Origin: Lachnoclostridium sp. An76
Lineage (GTDB): Bacteria > Bacillota > Clostridia > Lachnospirales > Lachnospiraceae
NCBI RefSeq assembly: GCF_002161355.1
Contig: NZ_NFHL01000001.1
Location: forward strand, 62,001-126,000
Length of the DNA stretch: 64,000 bases
Direction of reading: 5' to 3'
How positions within the stretch are numbered: the stretch's first letter is position 1; each line of letters opens with the position of its first letter. Of the stretch, positions 26,430-34,091 are shown piece by piece. The notes below the pieces were generated by a model that was not told the DNA's origin, did no database searches, and saw only the letters and a list, made by a program, of their open reading frames with translations. Position numbers and translations under genes: made by a program.

Positions 26430-28873
26430 TTCATTATCCTAACGGTGGGAAAAGTACTTTTTATATTTCGGGGCGGACGGCGGTTATTATCGATGAGGAT
26501 ATCTGCCGACGTGATCCAGAAGAAGATATTTTTCCGTATACACTGATCACGGATAAGCAGAATGAATATATGCATCGGTATGATAAGGTGTTTCGATTTC
26601 TGGCAGAGGACTGTGATCAGATTGATCATGTCATAAATGGGACACAGAAAAGTGTGGACTTTGTCTTACGGGTTCCAAACAGAGAAGACAGTGCGGAAGC
26701 ATCGCCGTTGGAGTTCCGCTTTGAACAGAATTTCACGAATGTATACGGCAGTAACGCACTGAAATATCTTGCAAAAGAGTATGGAATCGCGGATGCGGAT
26801 GGAAGAAATTATTTTCTGGACTATTTTGTGCGGACAGAAGACGGCGGAATTGCTGTGGAAGAAAACGGCGTGAGTTATCATCATCCACAGATTATCGGAA
26901 TAGAGCAGTACCGCAGACAGCTCCGCAAGCAGAATACATGTATCCAGTGGGGAATTAAGCTCTCCCGTTTTTCTACCGAAGACTTAATATTTGAAAACAG
27001 GATCGAAGATGATATTCGGACTTATTTCGGAAAGGATACCGGACGATTCAGGGAAAATGGACTTACACTGGACAGAAAAGTGAAGCTGTACGACCATCAG
27101 CTTACGACTCTCCAAGATATGGAAGAAAAACGTGCGGAAGGGATTCATGCTTTTCTGATCATTTTTCCAACAGCAAGCGGAAAATCTAAGATTATTGAAG
27201 AGGATATCAAAAAGTTTGCAGCTGGGAGAACGGATTTCAGGGCACTGATACTGGCGCCGAATACGAATATTATTCACGACTGGCACCAGAGAATCGAGGA
27301 TTCCCTGAGAGAATATAAAGATAATATTGAAGTCCACACTTATGCGTATATGGTGAGAAATTATACGAAAAATCGACAGGATGAGTATCATTATATCGTG
27401 ATCGATGAGGCACATCATGCCGTTGCGCCGATGCTGAAACAAGTAATCCAGTATTTTACGCCGGAATTTATGGTGGGACTGACAGCAACAGATCAAAGAC
27501 CGGACAGGAAGAAGCTGGAGAGTATTTTCGGAAGTTACAAGACAAGCCTTTCCCTGGTTGATGCAATGGGAAAAGGAATCGTTGCCCGGGCAAATGTTTA
27601 TCGCCTGGAGACGAATATTGATCTGAGTCATGTCAGATTTAACGGAAAAGATTATGTGAATGCGGATCTCGAAAAAAGCATTCGCGTGAACTCGAGAAAC
27701 GAACTGATCGTCCAGGTGCTTAAAGACTATTTCTGTGACGGAACAATGGCAGAGCGTCAGGGGATTATTTTTTGTGTCAACACAAAGCATGCGGCGGAAA
27801 TGGAACGTCTCCTGAATGCCGAAGGGATCACGGCAAAAGCCTATACCGGGCAGACCAGGAAGCCGGAGCAGGTTATGGCAGATTTCCGGGAGAAGAAAAT
27901 CCGTTTTCTATGCGCCTGCAATATGATTTCAGAGGGATGGGATTATCCGGAGTTGGGGATACTTGTCATGGCAAGACCTATGCTGTCAAAAGTTCTCTAC
28001 CTGCAGCAGATCGGCAGAGGACTGCGGAAGACAGACGTTAAGAAAAGCGTATTTGTAATAGATGTTGTGGATGAGTACGGCGCAATGGTGCGCCCATGCA
28101 CAATGCACAGTATTTTCCAGAACGCAATGTACGTTCCGTTCGGAGATATTACGCGCAGAGATTATCAGCTGGGAGAGCTTATAGAGATCGACGGATTCCG
28201 GGAACGGATCGAACGCATTACAGAAATCGATATTACAAATTTTGAGGACAAATATGGAAATTACATGAGCCAGGAACAACTGGCGAGAGAGTATTACGTC
28301 AGTACCGGAACGATCACGAGCTGGGGAAAGAAAGGAAAGATTAAGCCTTCAGTCACTTATCTATTCGGAAGCAAGAAAGTATATCTGTTCAGCCCGGAGG
28401 ATGTGATGAAGATACGTCAGGAACTGAACATTCCCATACATACCGATGAGACAATTAAACAGGATTTCTTTGATTTTCTGGGGGAAAGAGATTATTCTCT
28501 TTCTTATAAGATGCCATTCCTGCTTTCGTTCCTGAAGAATATGAATTCCATCGGTGATGCCCGGATCGAGGATGTGCTTACAGATTATATCAATTTTTAC
28601 AGCGAACGGATCAAGAAAGGACTACCGGTGGACAGACCCTCCTGCCCTTATAATAAGACTACACTGAAAGACCGGAAACTGATCAAGAGAAACATGATGA
28701 CAAATCCGTTTGAAAAGTTTGAGCGGAAGAGATTCCTGTATCATTCAGAAGACCTGGACGTGATATCCATGAACCATGCGCTGTTCTCCCGACTGGAAGA
28801 AGATGATTTTCGGAGAGTAGAGGAACAGATGTTGCAAGATCTGAAAAATTATTATGAGAAACTGAAAATGTAG
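26399..28873 (+). CDS. Nuclease-SF2 helicase-HTH fusion protein
   Basis: An 824-residue multidomain protein. Residues about 85-195 look like a DUF559/Vsr-type PD-(D/E)XK nuclease: FLDYFVRTEDG, AVEENGVSYHHP, EQYRRQLRKQ and a closing GIKLSRFSTEDL. A superfamily-2 helicase core follows with FPTASGKS (about 257), VIDEAHHAV (about 332), a GLTATDQRPDR motif III and QQIGRGLRKT motif VI (about 536). Residues about 620-680 resemble a helix-turn-helix (SQEQLAREYYVSTGTITSWG). The start is set by CGGGGAGAAG, and it begins inside the methyltransferase gene. The nuclease call rests on motif spacing and is less certain than the helicase. Confidence 0.8.
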   Translation: MAESFSEKEIVHYPNGGKSTFYISGRTAVIIDEDICRRDPEEDIFPYTLITDKQNEYMHRYDKVFRFLAEDCDQIDHVINGTQKSVDFVLRVPNREDSAEASPLEFRFEQNFTNVYGSNALKYLAKEYGIADADGRNYFLDYFVRTEDGGIAVEENGVSYHHPQIIGIEQYRRQLRKQNTCIQWGIKLSRFSTEDLIFENRIEDDIRTYFGKDTGRFRENGLTLDRKVKLYDHQLTTLQDMEEKRAEGIHAFLIIFPTASGKSKIIEEDIKKFAAGRTDFRALILAPNTNIIHDWHQRIEDSLREYKDNIEVHTYAYMVRNYTKNRQDEYHYIVIDEAHHAVAPMLKQVIQYFTPEFMVGLTATDQRPDRKKLESIFGSYKTSLSLVDAMGKGIVARANVYRLETNIDLSHVRFNGKDYVNADLEKSIRVNSRNELIVQVLKDYFCDGTMAERQGIIFCVNTKHAAEMERLLNAEGITAKAYTGQTRKPEQVMADFREKKIRFLCACNMISEGWDYPELGILVMARPMLSKVLYLQQIGRGLRKTDVKKSVFVIDVVDEYGAMVRPCTMHSIFQNAMYVPFGDITRRDYQLGELIEIDGFRERIERITEIDITNFEDKYGNYMSQEQLAREYYVSTGTITSWGKKGKIKPSVTYLFGSKKVYLFSPEDVMKIRQELNIPIHTDETIKQDFFDFLGERDYSLSYKMPFLLSFLKNMNSIGDARIEDVLTDYINFYSERIKKGLPVDRPSCPYNKTTLKDRKLIKRNMMTNPFEKFERKRFLYHSEDLDVISMNHALFSRLEEDDFRRVEEQMLQDLKNYYEKLKM

Positions 28874-28886
28874 CCCGGAGAAAATT

Positions 28887-29480
28887 ATGAAAAGGAATAA
28901 GGTGTTGGAGAACATGAGTTATGACAGATTAAGCAGATATCTGAGCCTCATCCTGCGGCATCATCCCGAAGTGCTCGGGATCAGCCTGGACGCACACGGC
29001 TGGGCTGATGTCGATGAACTGATCGCAGGGATCGCACAGAAGAAAAATTTTAACAGGGAAATACTTGAGGAGATTGTCAGAACAGACAAGAAGCAGAGAT
29101 ACTCATTCAGCGAAGACGGGGCGAAGATCCGGGCAAACCAGGGGCATTCTGTTCAGGTCGATCTGGAACTTCAGCCGATAGAACCGCCGGATCTGCTCTG
29201 GCATGGAACCGCGGAAAAATATACTGCTTCGATCGAGAAAACAGGGCTAAAGTCGGGCAGCCGCATGTATGTGCATCTCTCGCCGGACATAGAGACAGCG
29301 GTTGCCGTGGGAAAGCGTCACGGCAGACCAATCGTCTATGAAGTAAAAAGCGGTCAGATGTACCGGGATGGATTTTGCTTTTACCGTTCTGCCAACGGAG
29401 TCTGGCTTACTCATGATGTGACGAAAGTTTATTTAGTGAGAATGGAATCATCTGTATTTACCAGGAGTATAACGATATGA
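28887..29480 (+). CDS. kptA: RNA 2'-phosphotransferase KptA/Tpt1
   Basis: A 197-residue enzyme of the Tpt1/KptA family. In eukaryotes it removes the splice-junction 2'-phosphate of tRNA onto NAD+, giving ADP-ribose 1'',2''-cyclic phosphate; some bacterial homologues are reported to ADP-ribosylate nucleic-acid ends. Family motifs are SRYLSLILRHHPE, IRANQGHSV, LWHGT and SRMYVHLS, so the conserved Arg-His-Arg-Arg set appears present. It starts 13 bases after the helicase gene with CGGAGA, and its stop overlaps the next start. Its bacterial role is unknown; the setting suggests a function with the nuclease-helicase. Confidence 0.88.
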   Translation: MKRNKVLENMSYDRLSRYLSLILRHHPEVLGISLDAHGWADVDELIAGIAQKKNFNREILEEIVRTDKKQRYSFSEDGAKIRANQGHSVQVDLELQPIEPPDLLWHGTAEKYTASIEKTGLKSGSRMYVHLSPDIETAVAVGKRHGRPIVYEVKSGQMYRDGFCFYRSANGVWLTHDVTKVYLVRMESSVFTRSITI

Positions 29481-31156
29481 CAAGATTAAATATCCCGATC
29501 GGTATTTCTGATTTTTCAGAAATACGCCAAAATAATTATTACTATATTGACAAGTCCGCCTTGGTCAGCGAACTTCTGGAGACAGCAGCAACCAAGGTGA
29601 CACTGATCACCCGTCCCAGGCGATTTGGAAAAACTCTTGCTATGAGCATGCTTTCCAGCTTTTTTGATATTACCCGGAACAGCAGAGCCCTTTTTGACGG
29701 TCTGGAAGTATCCGGGGACGCAGAAGTGTGCAGTTCATGGATGAATCAGTATCCGACAGTCTTTCTGACTTTTAAAAATGTAGATGGGCTGACGTTTTCC
29801 AGTGCCTATGGGCAGTTAAAATATGAGATAGCTGATCTGTATAAAAGATATGATTTCCTGTTGAGCAGTGAGCGGATCAGTGAAGAAGAGAAAAGACTGT
29901 TCGACCAGATCAGACAGCGCACGGCAGGAGAAATCGAAGTCCGACGGTCAATCCAGCTGATACTGCAGCTTTTATCTGAATACTACAATAAGCCGGCTAT
30001 CCTTCTGTTGGATGAATATGATGTGCCTCTGGCAAAAGCCAGCAGCCAGGGATATTATGATGAGATGCTTGAAGTCATCCGGTCTATGATGATTACTGCG
30101 CTGAAGGATAATCCTTCGCTCCGGTTTGCGATTATTACCGGGTGCCTGAAGATTGCAAAGGAAAGTATCTTTACCGGTACAAATAACTTTGTTTCCGATA
30201 CGGTTTCTTCTACAAGACTGAATGAATATTTTGGCTTTACGCAGAAAGAAGTGGAAAAAATCCTGCATGACGCCGGGCTGACAGAGAAGAAAGAGGATAT
30301 AAAGAAATGGTATGATGGATACCGATTCGGAGATTTCGATGTTTACTGTCCGTGGGATGTGATGAATTATGTACACGATCTTCAGCTTGACCCACAGGCG
30401 AAGCCGTCCGGTTACTGGAAAAATACCAGCGATAATGCGATCATCCGTTCTTTTATAGACTATGCCGGAAGCAGTATTTCAATGAAGCTGGAAACCCTGC
30501 TTTCAGGAGGATATATCGTTCAAAATGTCGAAGAAAATCTGACTTACGACTATCTGCATTCTTCGGAAGACAATCTGTGGAGCATCCTGTATCTGACAGG
30601 GTACCTGACAGGGGTAAGGGAAAACGAGCTGTCTCTTCCAATACGCGAAAACGAGACTGCGCTGATGATACCGAATCTTGAGATCAGGGAGATTTTCGAA
30701 TCGACAGTTATAAAATGGTTTGACGACAGTGCAAAGACATGGGACCGAAAAGCACTGTTTGAGGCTGTCTGGAACGGCGACAGTGAGAGTCTGACCAAAG
30801 AGATGAATCGCCTGCTCCGCAAAACGATCAGTTACCATGACTATAAAGAAGATTTTTATCATGCATTTCTTGCGGGAATTTTTGCAGGGGCAGGATATAC
30901 GGTTGAATCCAACAAAGAACATGGAGAGGGCAGAAGCGACATCGTCGTTTACGATTCAGTTGACGGACGAGTGGCAGTTTTTGAAGCAAAGTATGCCAGG
31001 TCACTGGAGACACTGCACAATGACTGCGAAAGAGCGATCCAGCAGATTGATGAGAAAATGTATGCAAAAGAGTTCGAGGATGATTACGATCAGGTTTTCT
31101 GTTACGGAATTGCTTTCTTCAAAAAGCGCTGCATGATTGAGAAAAAACAGGTTTGA
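29477..31156 (+). CDS. AAA-ATPase-like / PD-(D/E)XK (DUF1703) protein
   Basis: A 559-residue protein of a family frequent in gut anaerobes. The N-terminal ATPase-like domain opens with GISDFSEIRQNNYYYIDKS, has Walker A RPRRFGKT (about residues 46-53) and Walker B AILLLDEYDVPL (about 174). The C-terminal PD-(D/E)XK domain carries GEGRSDIVVYD followed by VAVFEAKYA (about 483-507), the expected catalytic D and E-x-K. Start and KptA stop overlap as ATGA. The family is widespread and repetitive, often of unknown function, so membership in this operon may be opportunistic. Confidence 0.85.
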   Translation: MTRLNIPIGISDFSEIRQNNYYYIDKSALVSELLETAATKVTLITRPRRFGKTLAMSMLSSFFDITRNSRALFDGLEVSGDAEVCSSWMNQYPTVFLTFKNVDGLTFSSAYGQLKYEIADLYKRYDFLLSSERISEEEKRLFDQIRQRTAGEIEVRRSIQLILQLLSEYYNKPAILLLDEYDVPLAKASSQGYYDEMLEVIRSMMITALKDNPSLRFAIITGCLKIAKESIFTGTNNFVSDTVSSTRLNEYFGFTQKEVEKILHDAGLTEKKEDIKKWYDGYRFGDFDVYCPWDVMNYVHDLQLDPQAKPSGYWKNTSDNAIIRSFIDYAGSSISMKLETLLSGGYIVQNVEENLTYDYLHSSEDNLWSILYLTGYLTGVRENELSLPIRENETALMIPNLEIREIFESTVIKWFDDSAKTWDRKALFEAVWNGDSESLTKEMNRLLRKTISYHDYKEDFYHAFLAGIFAGAGYTVESNKEHGEGRSDIVVYDSVDGRVAVFEAKYARSLETLHNDCERAIQQIDEKMYAKEFEDDYDQVFCYGIAFFKKRCMIEKKQV

Positions 31157-31178
31157 TGCTGAAAGAAAGGAGCACCCC

Positions 31179-31919
31179 ATGTCCCTCTACGCCCTCGGCG
31201 ATCTCCACTTAAGCTTCCAGTCCGACAAGTCCATGGACATCTTCGGAAGCGTATGGAAGCGCCACGAGAAAAAGATTGAAAAATATGTAAACCGGATCGT
31301 AAAGCCGGACGACACACTTGTGCTCACAGGCGACCACTCCTGGGGGAGAAAGCTGCCTGAGTGCAGGGAGGACCTCGCCTTCATCGAGCGGCTGCCGGGG
31401 CGGAAGATCCTGCTCCGTGGAAACCACGACATGTTCTGGGACGCGAAGAAGACAGAGCGTCTGAACGAGGAGTATAAGGACAGGCTGTTTTTCCTGCAGA
31501 ATAATTTTGCGGCATATGAGGACTATGCCCTGGTGGGGACAAAGGGCTTTACTTTTGAAGGTCCGTTCTATCTGGACCGGTGGGGGAATATCACCGGGTG
31601 GGATGAACAGAAAGAAGCCCGGGCGGAAAAACTGGTGGAGCGGGAGATGGGGCGGCTCAGAGAGTCTTTCCGCAAGGCGTCGGAGGCAGGGTACCGGAAA
31701 TTCATCATGTTCCTCCACTATCCGCCGACGAATATTCTGGAAGAGACTTCGCCGTTTACGGAGATTGCGGAGGAGTACGGCGTTTCCGCGGTTGTCTATT
31801 CCCACTGTCACGGGGAGAGCCGCTTCGGGGACAGTATCCGCGGAGAATTTCACGGGATCAGATATATGCTGGTGTCCGGCGACTATCTGAATTTCCGTCC
31901 TGCGCCGGTGCTTCCCTGA
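31179..31919 (+). CDS. Metallophosphoesterase
   Basis: A 246-residue calcineurin-like phosphoesterase. Metal-binding motifs are ALGDLHLS, LTGDHSWG, LRGNHDMFWD and the paired histidines MFLHYPP and YSHCHG. The start at 31179 is fixed by AAAGGAG; upstream in-frame codons overlap the preceding gene. Its 3' end overlaps the convergent LysR gene by 37 bases, with no room for a terminator between them. The substrate is not predictable. Confidence 0.85.
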   Translation: MSLYALGDLHLSFQSDKSMDIFGSVWKRHEKKIEKYVNRIVKPDDTLVLTGDHSWGRKLPECREDLAFIERLPGRKILLRGNHDMFWDAKKTERLNEEYKDRLFFLQNNFAAYEDYALVGTKGFTFEGPFYLDRWGNITGWDEQKEARAEKLVEREMGRLRESFRKASEAGYRKFIMFLHYPPTNILEETSPFTEIAEEYGVSAVVYSHCHGESRFGDSIRGEFHGIRYMLVSGDYLNFRPAPVLP

Positions 31920-32764
31920 GACTGTGGGAGCCGTTCTCTTAAAATAATCAGGTAATCCCTGTTTTCCTTACGGCAGGCAAGGTGATAGGTCACATCAGCT
32001 TCCGGGTCCGTGAGAGGGACGAGGACGCGTCCGGAGAGAAGCCCGTCAGGATCATCTGCGAGATCTGTGGCGAAGCAGGGCAGGGAAGAGCTGCGGACCA
32101 GTTCGTTAAATTCAAACTCATCGTTCTGCACGAGAAAATGTGAGGCCGGCATTTTCTCCCGACACATCCCGTCCCAGAAGCCAATCTCTGACTTGAGGAG
32201 AAAATTAAATCCGTTCAGGTCGCGGAATGTGACAGAAGTTTTCCCGGCGAGTGCATGGGACGGAGGGACGCAGATGAACAGGCGCTCCCTGAGGAACGGA
32301 AACGATAGGAAACGGTCGTCCCGGCTCTCGTGAGGAAGGACAGCGATCCTGCACAGGTCAGAAGAAAGATCTTCCCATACGCTGTCGGAATCTTTCAGGG
32401 AGGATGCAATAGTCATGGCCGGAAAAGCGGATGAGAGGGCGGGAAGCACATACCACAGAGGCGCCGGGGCGCAGGAGCTGACTGTGATAGTGCGCAGGCT
32501 CCGGTCGTAATCCTGCACCTGCTTCAGGGCAGAGTCCGCTGCGTCGAGGACACGTCGCGCCTGCTCCACGGCAAAGCGTCCGGTCTCGTTCAGAGAGATC
32601 CGGTTCTTCCCGCGGACGAACAGGGGGACTTTGAAGCTCTCTTCCAGATGCTGCATGGTCCGCGTGATCGTAGGCTGCGAGATATGAAGCTTTTCAGCAG
32701 CCTGAGAGAGCGTGCCGGATTCCGCAAATGCGGCGAATTGTTCCAGTTCTTCTAATGTAAACAT
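31883..32764 (-). CDS. LysR-family transcriptional regulator
   Basis: A 293-residue LysR-type regulator. The N-terminal winged helix-turn-helix reads LEQFAAFAESGTLSQAAEKL then HISQPTITRTMQHLEE. The periplasmic-binding-like effector domain occupies residues about 90-285. It is divergent from the aldo/keto reductase across a 207-base spacer, the classical layout in which such regulators control their neighbour. An AGGAGG-type site precedes the ATG on the minus strand. The inducer is unknown. Confidence 0.88.
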   Translation of the reverse strand: MFTLEELEQFAAFAESGTLSQAAEKLHISQPTITRTMQHLEESFKVPLFVRGKNRISLNETGRFAVEQARRVLDAADSALKQVQDYDRSLRTITVSSCAPAPLWYVLPALSSAFPAMTIASSLKDSDSVWEDLSSDLCRIAVLPHESRDDRFLSFPFLRERLFICVPPSHALAGKTSVTFRDLNGFNFLLKSEIGFWDGMCREKMPASHFLVQNDEFEFNELVRSSSLPCFATDLADDPDGLLSGRVLVPLTDPEADVTYHLACRKENRDYLIILRERLPQSQGSTGAGRKFR

Positions 32765-32911
32765 AATAACCTCCTTGTCTTCCGTCGGATCTGTCCAAGA
32801 TCCATATGGCTCGGTATTTATTCTCAGTATTCATGATATGAAATCTGTATTCCTGTATTCTTATTGTACATTTTCCATATAAAAAAGTAAAATAAAACCA
32901 GTAGCAGAGAG

Positions 32912-32940
32912 TTAAAAGTGAAATTGCTGTAAAATAATAT
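32912..32940 (+). promoter_or_regulatory. Candidate promoter of the aldo/keto reductase gene
   Basis: TTAAAA (32912-32917) and TAATAT (32935-32940) with a 17-base spacer, about 30 bases before the start codon in the LysR/reductase spacer. The -35 match is weak, as expected for a regulator-dependent promoter. Confidence 0.35.
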
Positions 32941-32971
32941 GAAAGATCTTGAATAGCAGGAGGTATGACAG

Positions 32972-33811
32972 ATGGAATATGTAGAATTGAATAACGGGGT
33001 GAAAATGCCCCTGCTCGGTTATGGAGTGTACCAGACTCCGCCGGAAGAGACAGAGCGCTGTGTGCTTGATGCCGTGAGTGTGGGATACCGGAGTATTGAC
33101 ACGGCGCAGGCGTACGGAAACGAGGAAGGTGTAGGGAGCGCGCTGGCAAAGAGCGGCCTGCCGAGAGAAGAGTTTTTCCTAACTACAAAAGTATGGATCA
33201 GCAATGCCGGATATGAGAGAGCAAAGGCATCCATAGAAGAATCATTAAAAAAACTTCAGACATCCTATCTGGACCTTCTTTTGATCCACCAGCCGTTCGG
33301 AGACTATTACGGGACTTACCGTGCCATGGAAGAAGCGTACAGAGAGGGAAAGGTCAGGGCGATCGGAGTGTCAAACTTCTATCCGGACCGTCTGATCGAT
33401 CTTTATCATTTCGCGGAGATCAAGCCCTCGGTCAACCAGATCGAGACACATGTATTCCAGCAGCAGGAAACAGCGCGGAAGTATCTGAAAGCCCGCGGTG
33501 TCCAGATCGAGTCCTGGGGACCGTTTGCAGAAGGGAAAAATGATTTCTTCCGGAATCCGGCGCTCGTTGAGATTGGGAAGCGATATGGGAAGACGGCCGC
33601 ACAGACCGCGCTGCGTTTTCTCATTCAGAGCGGCGTCGTGGCAATCCCGAAGTCTGTGCACAGGGAGCGGATGGAAGAGAACTTCCAGATCTTCGATTTC
33701 GCACTGACAGAAGAAGAGATGCAGAAGATCCGGGCTCTGGATACAGGGAAGAGTTTGTTCTTCTCACATTATGACCCGCAGACAGTGGAATGGTTCATGA
33801 CATTTGCATAA
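32972..33811 (+). CDS. Aldo/keto reductase
   Basis: A 279-residue NADPH-dependent oxidoreductase of the TIM-barrel aldo/keto reductase superfamily. The catalytic tetrad is visible: Asp and Tyr in SIDTAQAYGNEEGVG, Lys in TTKVW and His in LLIHQP. The cofactor-binding end reads AIPKSVHRERMEEN. GGAGG precedes the ATG. It is divergent from the LysR gene, its likely regulator. The carbonyl substrate cannot be inferred. Confidence 0.9.
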   Translation: MEYVELNNGVKMPLLGYGVYQTPPEETERCVLDAVSVGYRSIDTAQAYGNEEGVGSALAKSGLPREEFFLTTKVWISNAGYERAKASIEESLKKLQTSYLDLLLIHQPFGDYYGTYRAMEEAYREGKVRAIGVSNFYPDRLIDLYHFAEIKPSVNQIETHVFQQQETARKYLKARGVQIESWGPFAEGKNDFFRNPALVEIGKRYGKTAAQTALRFLIQSGVVAIPKSVHRERMEENFQIFDFALTEEEMQKIRALDTGKSLFFSHYDPQTVEWFMTFA

Positions 33812-33830
33812 AATCATGCAAAAACACTTT

Positions 33831-33990
33831 AACAGTTCAGCCGCGCCATTCGGAAAACCGCACTGACGTGCTTACTGCGGCTGCCGCCGCTGTTTTCCTC
33901 ATTAACGGGCGCTCAGCTCATCAGGCTGCCCGGTCGAAAAACCATGCAGGCATGTTTTTCTCGCCCGCACAGCCTGATGGCTGAACTGTT
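33831..33990. repeat. Long nested inverted repeat, possible three-way-junction RNA or MITE-like element
   Basis: A perfect 12-base outer pair (33831-33842 AACAGTTCAGCC and 33979-33990 GGCTGAACTGTT) encloses two further stems. One pairs GGAAAAC (about 33852-33858) with GTTTTCC. The other pairs CATCAGGCTG (33919-33928) with CAGCCTGATG (33970-33979) and contains an inner GAAAAAC/GTTTTTC hairpin. The arrangement folds on either strand into an outer stem with two arms. It lies downstream of the reductase gene and upstream of the YfcC promoter. Confidence 0.6.
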
Positions 33991-34027
33991 GGGCTATAAA
34001 ATCTTGTCGATTCCTGTAAATTTTATA

Positions 34028-34056
34028 TTGTGTATTTTTATGCATTAGGTTACAAT
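34028..34056 (+). promoter_or_regulatory. Promoter of the yfcC-iadA operon
   Basis: TTGTGT (34028-34033), a 17-base spacer and TACAAT (34051-34056). Two ATGCAT palindromes, at 34040-34045 in the spacer and 34062-34067 just after the -10, could be an operator pair. Confidence 0.5.
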
Positions 34057-34091
34057 AAAAAATGCATATTTAAAGGGAGGAGACAAGTGCA

